Positions 16,420 through 24,503 of a DNA stretch of 64,000 nt are shown here, in pieces. The DNA is from Micromonospora aurantiaca ATCC 27029 (lineage in GTDB: Bacteria > Actinomycetota > Actinomycetes > Mycobacteriales > Micromonosporaceae): assembly GCF_000145235.1 (NCBI RefSeq), contig NC_014391.1:1984001-2048000 (forward strand), in the 5' to 3' direction. Made by a program: the position numbers and the translations under genes. Within the stretch, counting starts at the first letter, position 1, and the number at the start of each line of letters is the position of its first letter. The notes beneath the pieces are model-generated. The model did no database searches. It was not told the origin of the DNA and saw only the letters and a list, made by a program, of their open reading frames with translations.

Positions 16420-16887
16420 TTAGTTGCCTGGGGGGCAAGTAACTCGGCGATAGGAGAGCCAGACCCAGCGAGACTGTTGAGAGCGGCGGCCGTCATCCCA
16501 GCGGATGAGCGCTGCTCTTGGGTCGCGCGTGCCGAGACTGCGGTTGAGCGTCAAGTAGAGAGACTCCTCCGGGTGCAGCCAACCGAGCGGCATCCTGGGC
16601 CACAGGGCCGAGACGGAGGGGTCTCCGAGTTCCAGCGATGTTCCGTCGTCGTCGAAAAGTTGCACCTCGACCTTCTTCATGTCCGCCGGGCCGTGGTTCG
16701 TGACGACGACTCGCACCTCCTCATGCCAGCCAGACTTGTTGTGATAGTCGAATAGATCAAGGCGAGCGGATGGGCTGGCCTTCCTCTCGCGCCACCACAC
16801 GCGGACTACGCTGTACCACAGATTCGCAACGCTGATTACGAGCGCGACCCATGCGGCTAGGGCGCTCCATACCGGGGCCTTCACCAC
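16420..16887 (-). CDS. Hypothetical single-pass membrane protein, 155 aa
   Basis: The N-terminal 30 residues contain one transmembrane helix (SALAAWVALVISVANLWYSV) followed by a basic stretch (RVWWRERKAS), predicting an N-out/C-in or signal-anchor topology. The remainder is a beta-rich domain with VRVVVTNHGPADMKKVEVQLF, a pattern seen in immunoglobulin-like or bacteriophage-derived accessory proteins. No named family. It lies on the minus strand with the ~58-bp repeat upstream of its start. Confidence 0.55.
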   Translation of the reverse strand: MVKAPVWSALAAWVALVISVANLWYSVVRVWWRERKASPSARLDLFDYHNKSGWHEEVRVVVTNHGPADMKKVEVQLFDDDGTSLELGDPSVSALWPRMPLGWLHPEESLYLTLNRSLGTRDPRAALIRWDDGRRSQQSRWVWLSYRRVTCPPGN

Positions 16888-16922
16888 CTCAGGTACGTGC
16901 GTGGTCGGCAGCTACCCCGCCA

Positions 16923-16980
16923 GCACACCTGGGGCACAAGACAGCGTGAAACGTCGTCAACCAGCGAGTAGCGATGACAG
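16923..16980. repeat. ~58-bp dispersed repeat, copy 1
   Basis: This stretch, starting GCACACCTGGGGCACAAGAC, matches 25,645-25,702 at roughly three quarters of positions with no gaps. It contains the same central GGGGCACAAGAC and GCGTGAA words. In copy 2 it forms the 3' end of a small membrane-protein gene; here it lies upstream of a minus-strand gene. The role is unknown. Confidence 0.5.
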
Positions 16981-17068
16981 CCCGAGACGCCTCCTGAACA
17001 GGTGTCGGGTGCTGGTTTTGCTGGTGAGGAGATCAGGGATCTTAGTTCCGCTTCAACGTATGACCTGT

Positions 17069-17518
17069 CTACTCGATCGCTCGTAGCCACCAAGGAAGGT
17101 CGGTCCGGCCAGACGGATTGGGCAGTGTCCGGGCTTGCCATGTTTGGTCAGCGCGGCTGATGATCCGCCGTAGGTCCCGGCGAATATGGCTTGGTAGTTG
17201 ACCCAGGGCGACCTCTATGACGGTGCGGGGATGCTGCCAGTCCTCGTGCCAGTCGTAACACTCGTCATGCCACGGCACGGTGCCACTGTGGCGGATTCTA
17301 CGAGGCGGACGAATCCACAGCAGCACCGCTTGGGCGGTCCAGTTGTCCGGCCAGCCGAAGTGTTGATCGACCTTCCGGAGGACACCAATCGCGGGGGCTG
17401 GCAACCCTGGCACGTTTAGGCGGCTTTTCGGCAACCGGCGGTGGCGTCGGCGGAGGCTGCGTCGGACGGTGGCAGGCGACCGGCGGGGCATGGGGCTTCC
17501 AAGCCTGGAGGTTGCCAC
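17069..17518 (-). CDS. Hypothetical protein, 149 aa
   Basis: The protein has a very basic N-terminal 35 residues (RRSPATVRRSLRRRHRRLPKSR), then a compact aromatic-rich segment (DQHFGWPDNWTAQAVLLWIRPP, WHDECYDWHEDWQHP) and a Trp-ending tail. No signal peptide or membrane helix. I recognise no family; the basic start suggests nucleic-acid binding, but that is speculation. Composition is consistent with a real gene. Confidence 0.45.
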   Translation of the reverse strand: MATSRLGSPMPRRSPATVRRSLRRRHRRLPKSRLNVPGLPAPAIGVLRKVDQHFGWPDNWTAQAVLLWIRPPRRIRHSGTVPWHDECYDWHEDWQHPRTVIEVALGQLPSHIRRDLRRIISRADQTWQARTLPNPSGRTDLPWWLRAIE

Positions 17519-17822
17519 TAACTATGCCTGACGGTCAGCCGGAAGCCTGCCGTAGATGTCGACAGCAACGGTGACAGCAACCGGCGTGGACACAACCACC
17601 CAGTAAGGGACGACGCCGGACGGTTGGCCCGAGGCCAGGGACGCCGACGGACCCTGCCGGACAGGACGCCCAGAACTTACAAGCGAGGGGTCGAGGCCGT
17701 CGGGTCGCGAGATGGCGGCCGGCTGTTCGATAACCGGCCAGCTGTTCTTTACACGCATGCTCATCGATTGACATGATCGTCGGGGAAGGTTGCTGTTCCC
17801 TCCTTGACGAAAGGCGGCAGCC

Positions 17823-18494
17823 ATGCCGATCGCGCCCGTTATCCCCATCCCGCGTTCCAGGCGGCGTGCCGCCGCGATCACTGTCGCCGCTGTCGTGGGT
17901 GCCGTTCTCGCCGTCGTGAGCGGACAGTCGGCTTCGGCTACGCCTCCGGGCATCCCGTCCAAGGCGACGGCGCAGTCGCAGCTCAACGCCTTGACAGTGG
18001 CAGCGCAGGGCTCGATGGCCGGCTACTCGCGGGACCTGTTCCCCCACTGGATCACCATCACCGGCACCTGCAACACCCGCGAGCAGGTCCTCAAGCGCGA
18101 CGGCACGTCCGTTGTGGTCAACAGCTCCTGCGCCGCTACGTCCGGCCGCTGGTACAGCCCCTATGACGGTGCGACCTGGTACGCCGCCTCCGACGTCGAC
18201 ATCGACCACGTCGTGCCCCTGGCGGAGGCATGGCGGTCAGGGGCCGACTCATGGACGACGAGCCGCCGGCAGAGCTTCGCCAACGACCTGACCCGCCCAC
18301 AACTGATCGCGGTCACCGACAACGTCAACCAGTCCAAAGGCGACCAGGACCCCTCGACGTGGCAGCCGTCCCTGACGTCGTACCGCTGCACCTACAGCAA
18401 GATGTGGATCACCGTGAAGTACAACTGGGGCCTGACGCTTCAATCCTCCGAGAAGTCAGCACTGCAGGACATGCTCAACACCTGCGCCTTCTAA
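17823..18494 (+). CDS. Secreted HNH endonuclease family protein (DUF1524-like)
   Basis: 223 residues with a Sec signal peptide: basic RSRRRAAA, hydrophobic ITVAAVVGAVLAVVSG, and a cleavage region SASA near residue 40. The mature part has the DUF1524/HNH core DVDIDHVVPLAEAWRSGA, followed by NDLTRPQLIAVTDNVNQSKGDQDPSTWQP, giving the His and Asn of a beta-beta-alpha metal site. Extracellular nucleases of this family are common in streptomycetes and relatives and degrade DNA outside the cell. Start ATG at 17823 follows GAAAGGCGGCAGCC. It is cargo of the first element remnant. Function as a nuclease is inferred from the motif. Confidence 0.8.
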   Translation: MPIAPVIPIPRSRRRAAAITVAAVVGAVLAVVSGQSASATPPGIPSKATAQSQLNALTVAAQGSMAGYSRDLFPHWITITGTCNTREQVLKRDGTSVVVNSSCAATSGRWYSPYDGATWYAASDVDIDHVVPLAEAWRSGADSWTTSRRQSFANDLTRPQLIAVTDNVNQSKGDQDPSTWQPSLTSYRCTYSKMWITVKYNWGLTLQSSEKSALQDMLNTCAF

Positions 18495-18590
18495 CCGCGA
18501 GAGGCAGCCCAGCCGACGACGCGGAGGCGGACGAGCGGCCGGGCCGGCGAGCAGGTACCTGCGTCAGGCGGGCGAGGGGAGGCAGCCAGG

Positions 18591-18695
18591 AGGCTCGCCC
18601 TCTACCTGGCCGCCCAGCTCGTTGACGCCGCCCAGGACCTGGCCCACGTCCCCGCCGGCCACCTGCACCACCGCTTCCTCGGGTGGACCCGATGA
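18591..18695 (+). pseudogene. Fragment of the element small gene 3
   Basis: 34 codons (RLALYLAAQLVDAAQDLAHV, then PAGHLHHRFLGWTR) align with the internal segment SLALYLGAYLVQATEDMPWT...FLGWTR of the small proteins at 22,364 and 27,596. The zinc-binding-like N-terminus is missing and no start codon is nearby, so it is a truncated relic. Its stop overlaps the start of the next small gene by ATGA, as in a live operon. Confidence 0.6.
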
Positions 18696-18865
18696 GCATC
18701 CTTCAGCCTGGCGACGAGAAGTTCCACTACAGCGACGGCTCCCACAAGTGGACCCCGCCAGACCTGGACTACGACCAGGAGGTCTGGGAGGAACAGGTCC
18801 GCCAGCACAAGCAAGGCCACCTCAGAAACGAGCGCCCCAAGGTCCGCATCCAACGCCTGATCTAA
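18692..18865 (+). CDS. Hypothetical small protein, 57 aa
   Basis: A hydrophilic acidic/basic small protein (MSILQPGDEKFHYSDGSHKW, then a charged helix YDQEVWEEQVRQHKQG). The start overlaps the preceding fragment's stop by ATGA, suggesting translational coupling. It ends eight bases before the conserved element-end repeat. No family recognised. Confidence 0.5.
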   Translation: MSILQPGDEKFHYSDGSHKWTPPDLDYDQEVWEEQVRQHKQGHLRNERPKVRIQRLI

Positions 18866-18872
18866 CGCCAGC

Positions 18873-18977
18873 AGTACAGCAGCGAAGTACAGCAGCCGTG
18901 CCAGCCGAACCAGGCCGAGCAGCACACCAACAGGGCGCCTGACCTGGTATCGAGCCTGATCCGACCGGCTCGCCGAC
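18873..18977. repeat. Element-end repeat, copy 1 (with paired GTACAGCAG)
   Basis: 105 bp that match 22,603-22,707 at all but two positions and more distantly 27,835-27,939. It begins with GTACAGCAG twice (18,874-18,882 and 18,887-18,895) and ends with GGCTCGCCGAC. In copy 2 it is followed by CACACCGAAGAGGTCACT, the tRNA-Val-derived core; here the IS110 element follows instead. It therefore marks the non-integrase end of the first element remnant. Confidence 0.75.
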
Positions 18978-18980
18978 ATT

Positions 18981-19140
18981 TCACACCGACTTGTTTCATG
19001 GTGGCCGGAGATCACGGTCTGCAGCCAGGATCTTCGAGGCGGTGGTCGGGGTCGCTCGCTTCACACCGACTTGTTTCATGGTGGCCGGAGATCACGGTCT
19101 GCAGCCAGGATCTTCGAGGCGGTGGTCGGGGTCGCTCGCT
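18981..19140. repeat. 80-bp tandem duplication in the IS110 left end
   Basis: 18,981-19,060 and 19,061-19,140 appear identical by eye. Each unit starts at TCACACCGAC and a TTCACACC octamer lies at every boundary, including the next one after the second unit. Copy 1 of the IS has one unit. The octamer microhomology explains the duplication by slippage or unequal recombination. Confidence 0.85.
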
Positions 19141-19288
19141 TCACACCTGCCGCCTGTGGGCTGGCTTTTCTTCGGCCTGCGTCCCGGCCATCGCCGCTGG
19201 CGGGGAGTGGCTTGAGAGAGGCCTGTGGTGCTGAAAGTCGGTGTGCCCTCCTCGCTCGTCACAGGTTGTGGACGAGGAGAGGATACGG

Positions 19289-20332
19289 ATGGCTGGCAAG
19301 GTCGTTATCGGCATCGATCCGCATAAGGCGAGTTGGACCGCGGCGGCGGTGGACAGCTCCCAGCGGGTGCTGGCTGTGGTGCGGGTAGAGGTTAATCGCG
19401 ACGGCTACCGGCAACTACGCCGCTTCGCCCGCCGATTTCCTCGTGCTGTGTGGGCGATCGAGGGTGCTGGTGGACTGGGTGCGCCGCTGGTGACGCGGCT
19501 GGCAGCCGATGACGTCCAGGCGGTCGATGTGCCAGCCAAACTCGCTGCCCGGGTGCGCCTGTTGTCCACCGGCCACAACCGTAAGACCGACCAGGCGGAC
19601 GCCGTCTCCGTCGCGATCGCCGCGCTGACCGCGCAAGGCCTGCGTAGCGTCGAGACAGACCAGACCACGGCGGCGCTACGGGCGTGGACCGAGCACCGGG
19701 AGGACCTGGTGCGCACCCGCACTCAGACCGTTAACCGGCTGCACGTCTTGCTCGCTCAGCTGCTGCCCGCCGGTGGCGCAGCCAACCTCACGGCCGACAG
19801 CGCCGCCGCCTTGCTGCGAACCGTGCGTCCCCGCGAGCTGCTGGCCCGCACGCAGCGCCAGATCGCGGTCGACCTCGTCGCCGAGATCCGGCGCCTGGAC
19901 CGACGCATCAGCGCGGCCGGTGACGCCATCACCGCTGCCGTCGCCGCAGCCGGCAGCACTCTGACCCGCCTCTACGGCGTCGGCGACATCGTCGCCGCCA
20001 TCGTGCTCGCGCGCACCGGCTCGGTCAGCCGGTTCGCCTCCTCAGCACACTTCGCGTCCTTCGCCGGCGTCGCCCCGATCGAAGTCTCCTCCGGCGACGT
20101 CGTTCGCCACCGACTCTCCCGGGCAGGGGACCGGCAACTCAACCGTGCTCTGCACGTCATCGCCATCACCCAAATCCGCGGCGACACCGCAGGCAGGGCT
20201 TACTACCAGCGCAAACGACAAGCCGGCAAAAGCCACCGAGAAGCACTACGCTGCTTGAAGCGCCGCCTCGCGGACGTGGTCTATCGAACCCTGCTCCACG
20301 ACGCCAACACCTCCTTCGGGACTCCCTCTTGA
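19289..20332 (+). CDS. IS110-family DEDD transposase, copy 2
   Basis: 347 residues, identical in deduced sequence to the transposase at 13,027-14,070, with the same ribosome site (GAGGAGAGG) and the same DEDD residues in IGIDPHK, WAIEGAG, VDVPAK and KTDQADA. Full identity over two copies shows very recent transposition or gene conversion. The C-terminal serine block SSGDVVRHRLSRAGDRQLNRAL is intact. Confidence 0.92.
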   Translation: MAGKVVIGIDPHKASWTAAAVDSSQRVLAVVRVEVNRDGYRQLRRFARRFPRAVWAIEGAGGLGAPLVTRLAADDVQAVDVPAKLAARVRLLSTGHNRKTDQADAVSVAIAALTAQGLRSVETDQTTAALRAWTEHREDLVRTRTQTVNRLHVLLAQLLPAGGAANLTADSAAALLRTVRPRELLARTQRQIAVDLVAEIRRLDRRISAAGDAITAAVAAAGSTLTRLYGVGDIVAAIVLARTGSVSRFASSAHFASFAGVAPIEVSSGDVVRHRLSRAGDRQLNRALHVIAITQIRGDTAGRAYYQRKRQAGKSHREALRCLKRRLADVVYRTLLHDANTSFGTPS

Positions 20333-20501
20333 CACAGAGAGGCGCCGAAGAGATCACTATTTGACCCCACGGGTGCCGTGGGCCAAAGCCCCTTCCCCGA
20401 GAAGTGAGCAGCGTGGGCATCCGCGTGCGGAGAGTCGGGGTACCGTCGATGTGGTGGCGGCCGGCTGATTCGCTTGGCCTCTTGAGCTTGGGAGCGGCGC
20501 T

Positions 20502-21698
20502 ATGGCCCCGTCCGTCGATCCGCGCTTTGGGGTAGCTCTGCGTGAGTTTCGGGAGCGGCGTGGCCTGTCGCTTCGGTCTCTCGGGCAACTCGCTCATCGG
20601 AGTAAGAGCCATCTGCACGAGTTGGAGGCAGGGCTCAAGGCTCCGACGGTCGACACAGCGCGCCACCTGGACCGGATTCTCGACGCCGGGGGAGTGCTTG
20701 CTCGGCTGGTCGATGCGCCGATCGACCATGCGGCCGAGGCCGGCGAGTTGCGAGCGAGAGTCGCCGCCAGTGATGTCAGCAACGACATGCTCGAACGGAT
20801 CGAGCAGGGCGTTGACGACCTCGCCAGCTCCTATCCGACGATGGCACCGGCGGATCTGTTGCCGTTGGTGCGGCGGCACCTCTCCTATGTGGTGCGGCTG
20901 CTCGACGGACGGGTAACGCTTGCTCAACAGCGTCGGCTGTTGGTTGCCGGCGGTTGGTTGGCGGTGCTGCGGGCCACGGTTCACATCGACCTGCGGCAGC
21001 GGAATGCTGCGGCTGCTCATCTGCGAGCTGCTCGTGACCTTGCTGAACATGCTGAGCATCCCGAAATTCAGGCGTGGTGTCTGGAGACGCGGGCTTGGGA
21101 CGTGTTGACACAAGGTGACTACCGTTCAGCACTCGATCTTTCCCAGCAAGCTCAACGGGTTGCACCTCAGGGCAGCTCTGCCAGGATTCAGGCGACTGCT
21201 CAGGAGGCCCGTGCATGGGCTCGCATCGGAGACGTTGCTGCCACCCGACGAACGCTGGACCGGGTAGAGCGATCGGCGGCGAATCTTCCCGTTCCCGAGC
21301 GAGCCGAGCATCACTATCGCTACGACCCTGCCAAGGCCGCCGCCTACACGGCCACGACTTTGGCGTGGGCCGGTGACCCGGGCGCCGAGCAGGTGGCTCG
21401 GGCCGTAGTGGCCGATCTGGATCCGCACGGCGATGGGGGAGCGCGGCCACGCCGGTCGGCATCGGCGCGTCTCGACCTCGGACTTGCCCTTGTCGCCGCC
21501 GGTCAGCCGGACGAAGCGGTTGCGCTCGGGGCGCAGGCCGTGGCATCCGGGCGAGTGGTGCCGTCGAACTGGTGGCGAGCCGCGGAACTGCTGGCCAAGG
21601 TCGAGGATCTCGGAGTGCCCGAGGCCGCGATGTTCCGTGAACTGTGCATCGAGTATGCGCCGAGCCGACGATCAACAGCGGACAGCACACCTGGTTAG
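20502..21698 (+). CDS. XRE-family regulator with TPR-like domain, 398 aa
   Basis: The N-terminal ~65 residues form a helix-turn-helix: FGVALREFRERRGLSLRSLG, QLAHRSKSHLHELEAG and TVDTARHLDRILDAGGVLARL. The rest (about 110-390) is helical repeats of TPR type (AHLRAARDLAEHAEHPEIQAWCLETRAWDVLTQGDYRSALDLSQQA...). Such proteins are frequent in actinomycete integrative elements and biosynthetic islands and may respond to peptides or small ligands. The ATG at 20502 has GGGAG upstream. It is followed by three small overlapping genes. A second protein of this design lies at 25,901 in the next remnant. Confidence 0.8.
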   Translation: MAPSVDPRFGVALREFRERRGLSLRSLGQLAHRSKSHLHELEAGLKAPTVDTARHLDRILDAGGVLARLVDAPIDHAAEAGELRARVAASDVSNDMLERIEQGVDDLASSYPTMAPADLLPLVRRHLSYVVRLLDGRVTLAQQRRLLVAGGWLAVLRATVHIDLRQRNAAAAHLRAARDLAEHAEHPEIQAWCLETRAWDVLTQGDYRSALDLSQQAQRVAPQGSSARIQATAQEARAWARIGDVAATRRTLDRVERSAANLPVPERAEHHYRYDPAKAAAYTATTLAWAGDPGAEQVARAVVADLDPHGDGGARPRRSASARLDLGLALVAAGQPDEAVALGAQAVASGRVVPSNWWRAAELLAKVEDLGVPEAAMFRELCIEYAPSRRSTADSTPG

Positions 21699-21819
21699 CG
21701 GACAGTAACCTTCTGGATCGTAGACGCGCGCGGCGCGACGCTGGACCTCACTGAACCGGGCGCGGATCGAGGCACATCAGTAGGTGCCCCTTCGTGCTCT
21801 CATCACGGAGGGCCAGAAG

Positions 21820-22191
21820 ATGACGGTGCCTATCGGGCTCCTGCGGCGACTCGTAGGCCGGCACCTCCCGTCGATTCCGACGGCGTACGGCGTCGGGCAG
21901 CGCATCCAGATGATGGAGCAGGACATCGCCCGGCGGCGGTTGCTGGACCAGGCGCGAGGCGGGCAACAGGCCCCGGCGGGCGCCGGGGACACATCGATGT
22001 CGCGAGAGCGGCGCGTCTCGTACGACGACTACCTTTCTGCCACCGCGCTGACTCTTGCTCGCAGGCATCGGCCGGTGTGGTCGTGGCGGCTCTGGCACCG
22101 TATCTGCCGCTGCGGAGCCGACCTCCCGTGCCGCGTCCGGCATCGGATTCCGATCAATCGTGGCCACTGGCCACAGGAGGGCGAGCAGTGA
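21820..22191 (+). CDS. Element small protein 1 (copy B), 123 aa
   Basis: ATG at 21820 preceded by GGAGGG at 21807-21812. The N-terminal half (MTVPIGLLRRLVGRHLPSIP...) is unique to this copy. The C-terminal half, VSYDDYLSATALTLARRHRP then WSWRLWHRICRCGADLPCRV, is nearly the same as the 59-aa protein at 27,237. Cys residues in CRCGADLPC could bind a metal. The stop overlaps the next start (GTGA). Function unknown; restricted in this window to the integrative-element remnants. Confidence 0.65.
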   Translation: MTVPIGLLRRLVGRHLPSIPTAYGVGQRIQMMEQDIARRRLLDQARGGQQAPAGAGDTSMSRERRVSYDDYLSATALTLARRHRPVWSWRLWHRICRCGADLPCRVRHRIPINRGHWPQEGEQ

Positions 22192-22367
22192 TCGGCGGGC
22201 AGGAACAGGCGATCGTCGCGGTTCATGTACGAGGGCTCGACGGCATGTGTGTCGGGTGCCGGGCGTGGTGGGCGCGGCTCACGCCGTACCCGTGCTGGCA
22301 GGTGGAGTGGGCGACGAGCCGGCAGGCGCGGGCGATCACCGCGCGGTTCCTGGAGAGCGCGTGGTGA
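22188..22367 (+). CDS. Element small protein 2 (copy B), 59 aa
   Basis: GTG start at 22188 overlapping the previous stop. Sequence blocks EQAIVAVHVRGLDGMCVGCR and WWARLTPYPCWQVEWATSRQ include CVGC and one further Cys, suggesting a small metal-binding protein. It is virtually identical to 27,420-27,599. Its stop overlaps the start of small protein 3 (GTGA). No family recognised. Confidence 0.65.
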   Translation: MIGGQEQAIVAVHVRGLDGMCVGCRAWWARLTPYPCWQVEWATSRQARAITARFLESAW

Positions 22368-22672
22368 CCACCCACGGCCCGGTCATGCCGGTCTGGAGCT
22401 GCGGTGGCTGCGACCTGCCATGGCCGTGCCCGACCCGCAAGCGCGAGCTGCGCGCGGAGTTCATGGATGCGCCGGTGTCGCTGGCTCTCTACCTTGGTGC
22501 CTACCTCGTCCAGGCCACCGAGGACATGCCCTGGACGTCGGCCGGCGTGCTGCACCGTCGCTTCCTCGGCTGGACCAGGGAAACCGGCCACCTCATGCCG
22601 GTAGTACAGCAGCGAAGTACAGCAACCGTGCCAGCCGAACCAGGCCGAGCAGCACACCAACAGGGCGCCTGA
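22364..22672 (+). CDS. Element small protein 3 (copy B), 102 aa
   Basis: GTG start at 22364. N-terminal WSCGGCDLPWPCPTRKRELR supplies a C-x2-C-x6-C cluster that looks like a zinc knuckle. It is followed by a helix SLALYLGAYLVQATEDMPWT and FLGWTR. The last ~25 codons run through the GTACAGCAG repeats of the element end, so the tail is probably read-through of a DNA site rather than conserved protein. Relatives: 27,596 and a fragment at 18,591. Confidence 0.65.
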   Translation: MTTHGPVMPVWSCGGCDLPWPCPTRKRELRAEFMDAPVSLALYLGAYLVQATEDMPWTSAGVLHRRFLGWTRETGHLMPVVQQRSTATVPAEPGRAAHQQGA

Positions 22673-22707
22673 CCTCGTATCGAGCCTGATCCGACCGGCT
22701 CGCCGAC
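22603..22707. repeat. Element-end repeat, copy 2
   Basis: 105 bp matching copy 1 (18,873-18,977) at 103 positions. It carries GTACAGCAG at 22,604-22,612 and GTACAGCAA at 22,617-22,625. It is followed after four bases by the tRNA-Val-derived core, so it defines the end of the second element remnant. Confidence 0.75.
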
Positions 22708-22711
22708 AGTC

Positions 22712-22729
22712 CACACCGAAGAGGTCACT
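22712..22729. other. Attachment-core remnant (tRNA-Val anticodon-to-variable-loop sequence)
   Basis: CACACCGAAGAGGTCACT matches the tRNA-Val sequence from the anticodon onwards and overlaps the fragment at 14,082. Here the T arm and acceptor are deleted and the sequence jumps directly to CGGGAGGCGGCCTTTCTGC, the 3' arm of the terminator found after the 14.1-kb fragment. It is a scarred junction between the second and third element remnants. Confidence 0.65.
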
Positions 22730-23244
22730 CGGGAGGCGGCCTTTCTGCTTGCTGCCTTCGGCGGGGTCAGACGGCTCCAAATGGAGTTGCCGCACGCTTC
22801 CGCGTCATGGGTGGTTGAGGTGGGATGCCATCCCGCCAGCCACCGACCCAGGCAAGCCGAGCAGACCATGGCCCAGGTGTGGGTCGGCGGCAGACAGCGA
22901 CACGTAGCGACGCGTGATTGCGGAGCACGGGACACGGTCAGGCGGCGGACGCAGCCGGAACTGTCCATGATCCCGGCGTCTAGGGTGGAACAGATGATGG
23001 GCACTGCTTGGTGGTAGCGAACCCTGCGGCGGTGAGAGTCTTGTTCGATGATTGGCAACGCGGCTGGGCCTCTTGGAGTGGCCAGCGCCGTAAAGTCAGG
23101 AACCGTAACTCCTACCGCTTACTCGTGCTTTCCTGGCGGAGCAACTTGCTCGCGCTTGCTCTTGGCGCACTGATTCAGTTTCTGTCGATCAAGAACATCG
23201 TTGGTAACACCACGTGAGTTCCCCCCGCTTTGATGGAGCGGTGG

Positions 23245-24171
23245 TTACCTGCTGCCGGCTGGCGCAGGGGTGGCGATAGGTGGCTCGGATGGTTGCGTCT
23301 GGCGGGTGTGCCAGGCGGTCTCGTACTCGTTCGGGCTGAGGTAGTCCAGTTCCTTCTGGATGCGGCGGGTGTTGTACCAGCCGTCGATGTAGGCGAAGAT
23401 CGCGTTCTCGGCCTCGTCGCGGGTCCGCCAGCTCGTGCGGTAGACGAGTTCGATCTTCAACGTCGACCAGAAGTTCTCCATCAGCGCGTTGTCGTAGGAG
23501 TCGCCGACGGATCCCATCGAGGGCAGGATCCCGTTGTCCTGTAAGCGTTCCGCGAAGCGAAACGACGTGTAGTTCGACCCGCGATCTGAGTGGTGGATCA
23601 ACTGGCCGTCGCGGACGTCGCGCGACCAGATGCCGTATTCGAGGGCGGCGAGGATCAGGTCGGTGTCGCAGCGGTCGGAGGTCTTCCACCCAACGATCCG
23701 GCGGGAGAACGCATCGCGGACCGCAGCCAACCAGAACACGCCCTCACCGCAGGGGATGCGGGTGGCGTCGGCGACCCAGAGCCGGTTCGGCCCGTCGGCG
23801 GTGAACTGCCGGTTGACCAGATCCGGCGCCGGCGTGTGCCGGGGATCCTGCTTCGTGGAGCCGCCGCGCCAGCCTCGACGCAGGAACGCGCCCTGCCAGC
23901 CCTGCTGCGCCATCAACCGCTCGACCCGCTTACGGCCCACGCGGATGCCGTCACGGCGTAGCTGCCGGTGGACCCGGTCAGCGCCGTAGGTGCGCCCCGA
24001 TGTCTCCCAGATCTCGTGGATGTTGGAGACCAGACCCAGGTCGACCACGTCGCGGTCGCAGGGCTGCTCGACCTGCTTCACCCACGCGTAGTAGGTCGAG
24101 GCGCCGATGTTGAGGACCCGTAGCAGGAGCGCGACCGCGAACTGGTCACGGTGTTCGTGGATGAACCTCAT
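23245..24171 (-). CDS. IS3-family transposase OrfB (DDE integrase catalytic domain)
   Basis: 308 residues. An HTH_21-like N-terminal region (SGRTYGADRVHRQLRRDGIR, VGRKRVERLMAQQG) precedes an rve catalytic core with WVADATRIPC (Asp), IHHSDRGSNYTS (Asp) and YDNALMENFWSTLK (Glu), followed by the C-terminal YIDGWYNTRRIQKELDYLSP typical of the family. The start overlaps the orfA stop by ATGA; in IS3 elements OrfA and OrfB are usually also fused by a programmed frameshift. All catalytic residues are present. Confidence 0.92.
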   Translation of the reverse strand: MRFIHEHRDQFAVALLLRVLNIGASTYYAWVKQVEQPCDRDVVDLGLVSNIHEIWETSGRTYGADRVHRQLRRDGIRVGRKRVERLMAQQGWQGAFLRRGWRGGSTKQDPRHTPAPDLVNRQFTADGPNRLWVADATRIPCGEGVFWLAAVRDAFSRRIVGWKTSDRCDTDLILAALEYGIWSRDVRDGQLIHHSDRGSNYTSFRFAERLQDNGILPSMGSVGDSYDNALMENFWSTLKIELVYRTSWRTRDEAENAIFAYIDGWYNTRRIQKELDYLSPNEYETAWHTRQTQPSEPPIATPAPAGSR

Positions 24172-24503
24172 GACCGTCGCCGGGTCGGGTCGAGCTCCGC
24201 CGCGAAATACGCGCTCGCGGCCTTCAGGATCTCGTTCGCCCGCCGCAACTCGGCGACCTCCCTGCGCAGCCGGCGGTTCTCCTCCGCCATCTCGCTGGTC
24301 GGCCGGTCGTGACGCTCGTCGGCGTCGGCCTCGGCTTGGCGGATCCAGTTCCGCAACGCCTCGTGATGCACACCAAGCTGCTCGGCCAGGCGCCGGATCA
24401 CCGGCTTCGGATCCGACTCGCGGTACAAACGCACAGCGCGCTGACGTAGCTCATCGGGGTACTTCTTCGGTGCTGCCACGGACAACTTCCTCCCCACGGC
24501 CAT
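24168..24503 (-). CDS. IS3-family transposase OrfA (HTH)
   Basis: 111 residues from the ATG at 24503. KKYPDELRQRAVRLYRESD and VIRRLAEQLGVHHEALRNWI form the HTH_Tnp_1 DNA-binding domain. This is followed by a leucine-zipper-like helix (MAEENRRLRREVAELRRANE) for multimerisation with OrfB. The start is placed inside the right terminal repeat boundary; an in-frame start at 24527 would read through the terminal repeat. Confidence 0.9.
   Translation of the reverse strand: MAVGRKLSVAAPKKYPDELRQRAVRLYRESDPKPVIRRLAEQLGVHHEALRNWIRQAEADADERHDRPTSEMAEENRRLRREVAELRRANEILKAASAYFAAELDPTRRRS

Larger units (their letters stand above)
18979..20352 (+). mobile_element. IS110-family insertion sequence, copy 2
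   Basis: Same element as copy 1, with an extra 80 bp at its left end caused by a tandem duplication (18,981-19,140). The left flank is the conserved element-end repeat, whose relative at 22,603 continues into CACACCGAAGAGGTCACT. The insertion therefore went into or next to a tRNA-Val-derived attachment core. The right flank ATCACT is a degenerate version of the GTCACT right flank of copy 1. Confidence 0.8.

Noticed and set aside
20166..21113. Minus-strand frame opposite the IS110 end and the XRE regulator
   Set aside because: Crosses an IS boundary, so it cannot be an ancestral gene; the plus strand is well supported.
22781..23017. 78-aa plus-strand frame after the second attachment remnant
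   Set aside because: No ribosome site, no family, and composition typical of a random open frame; the 22,730-23,010 stretch is left as noncoding scar DNA.
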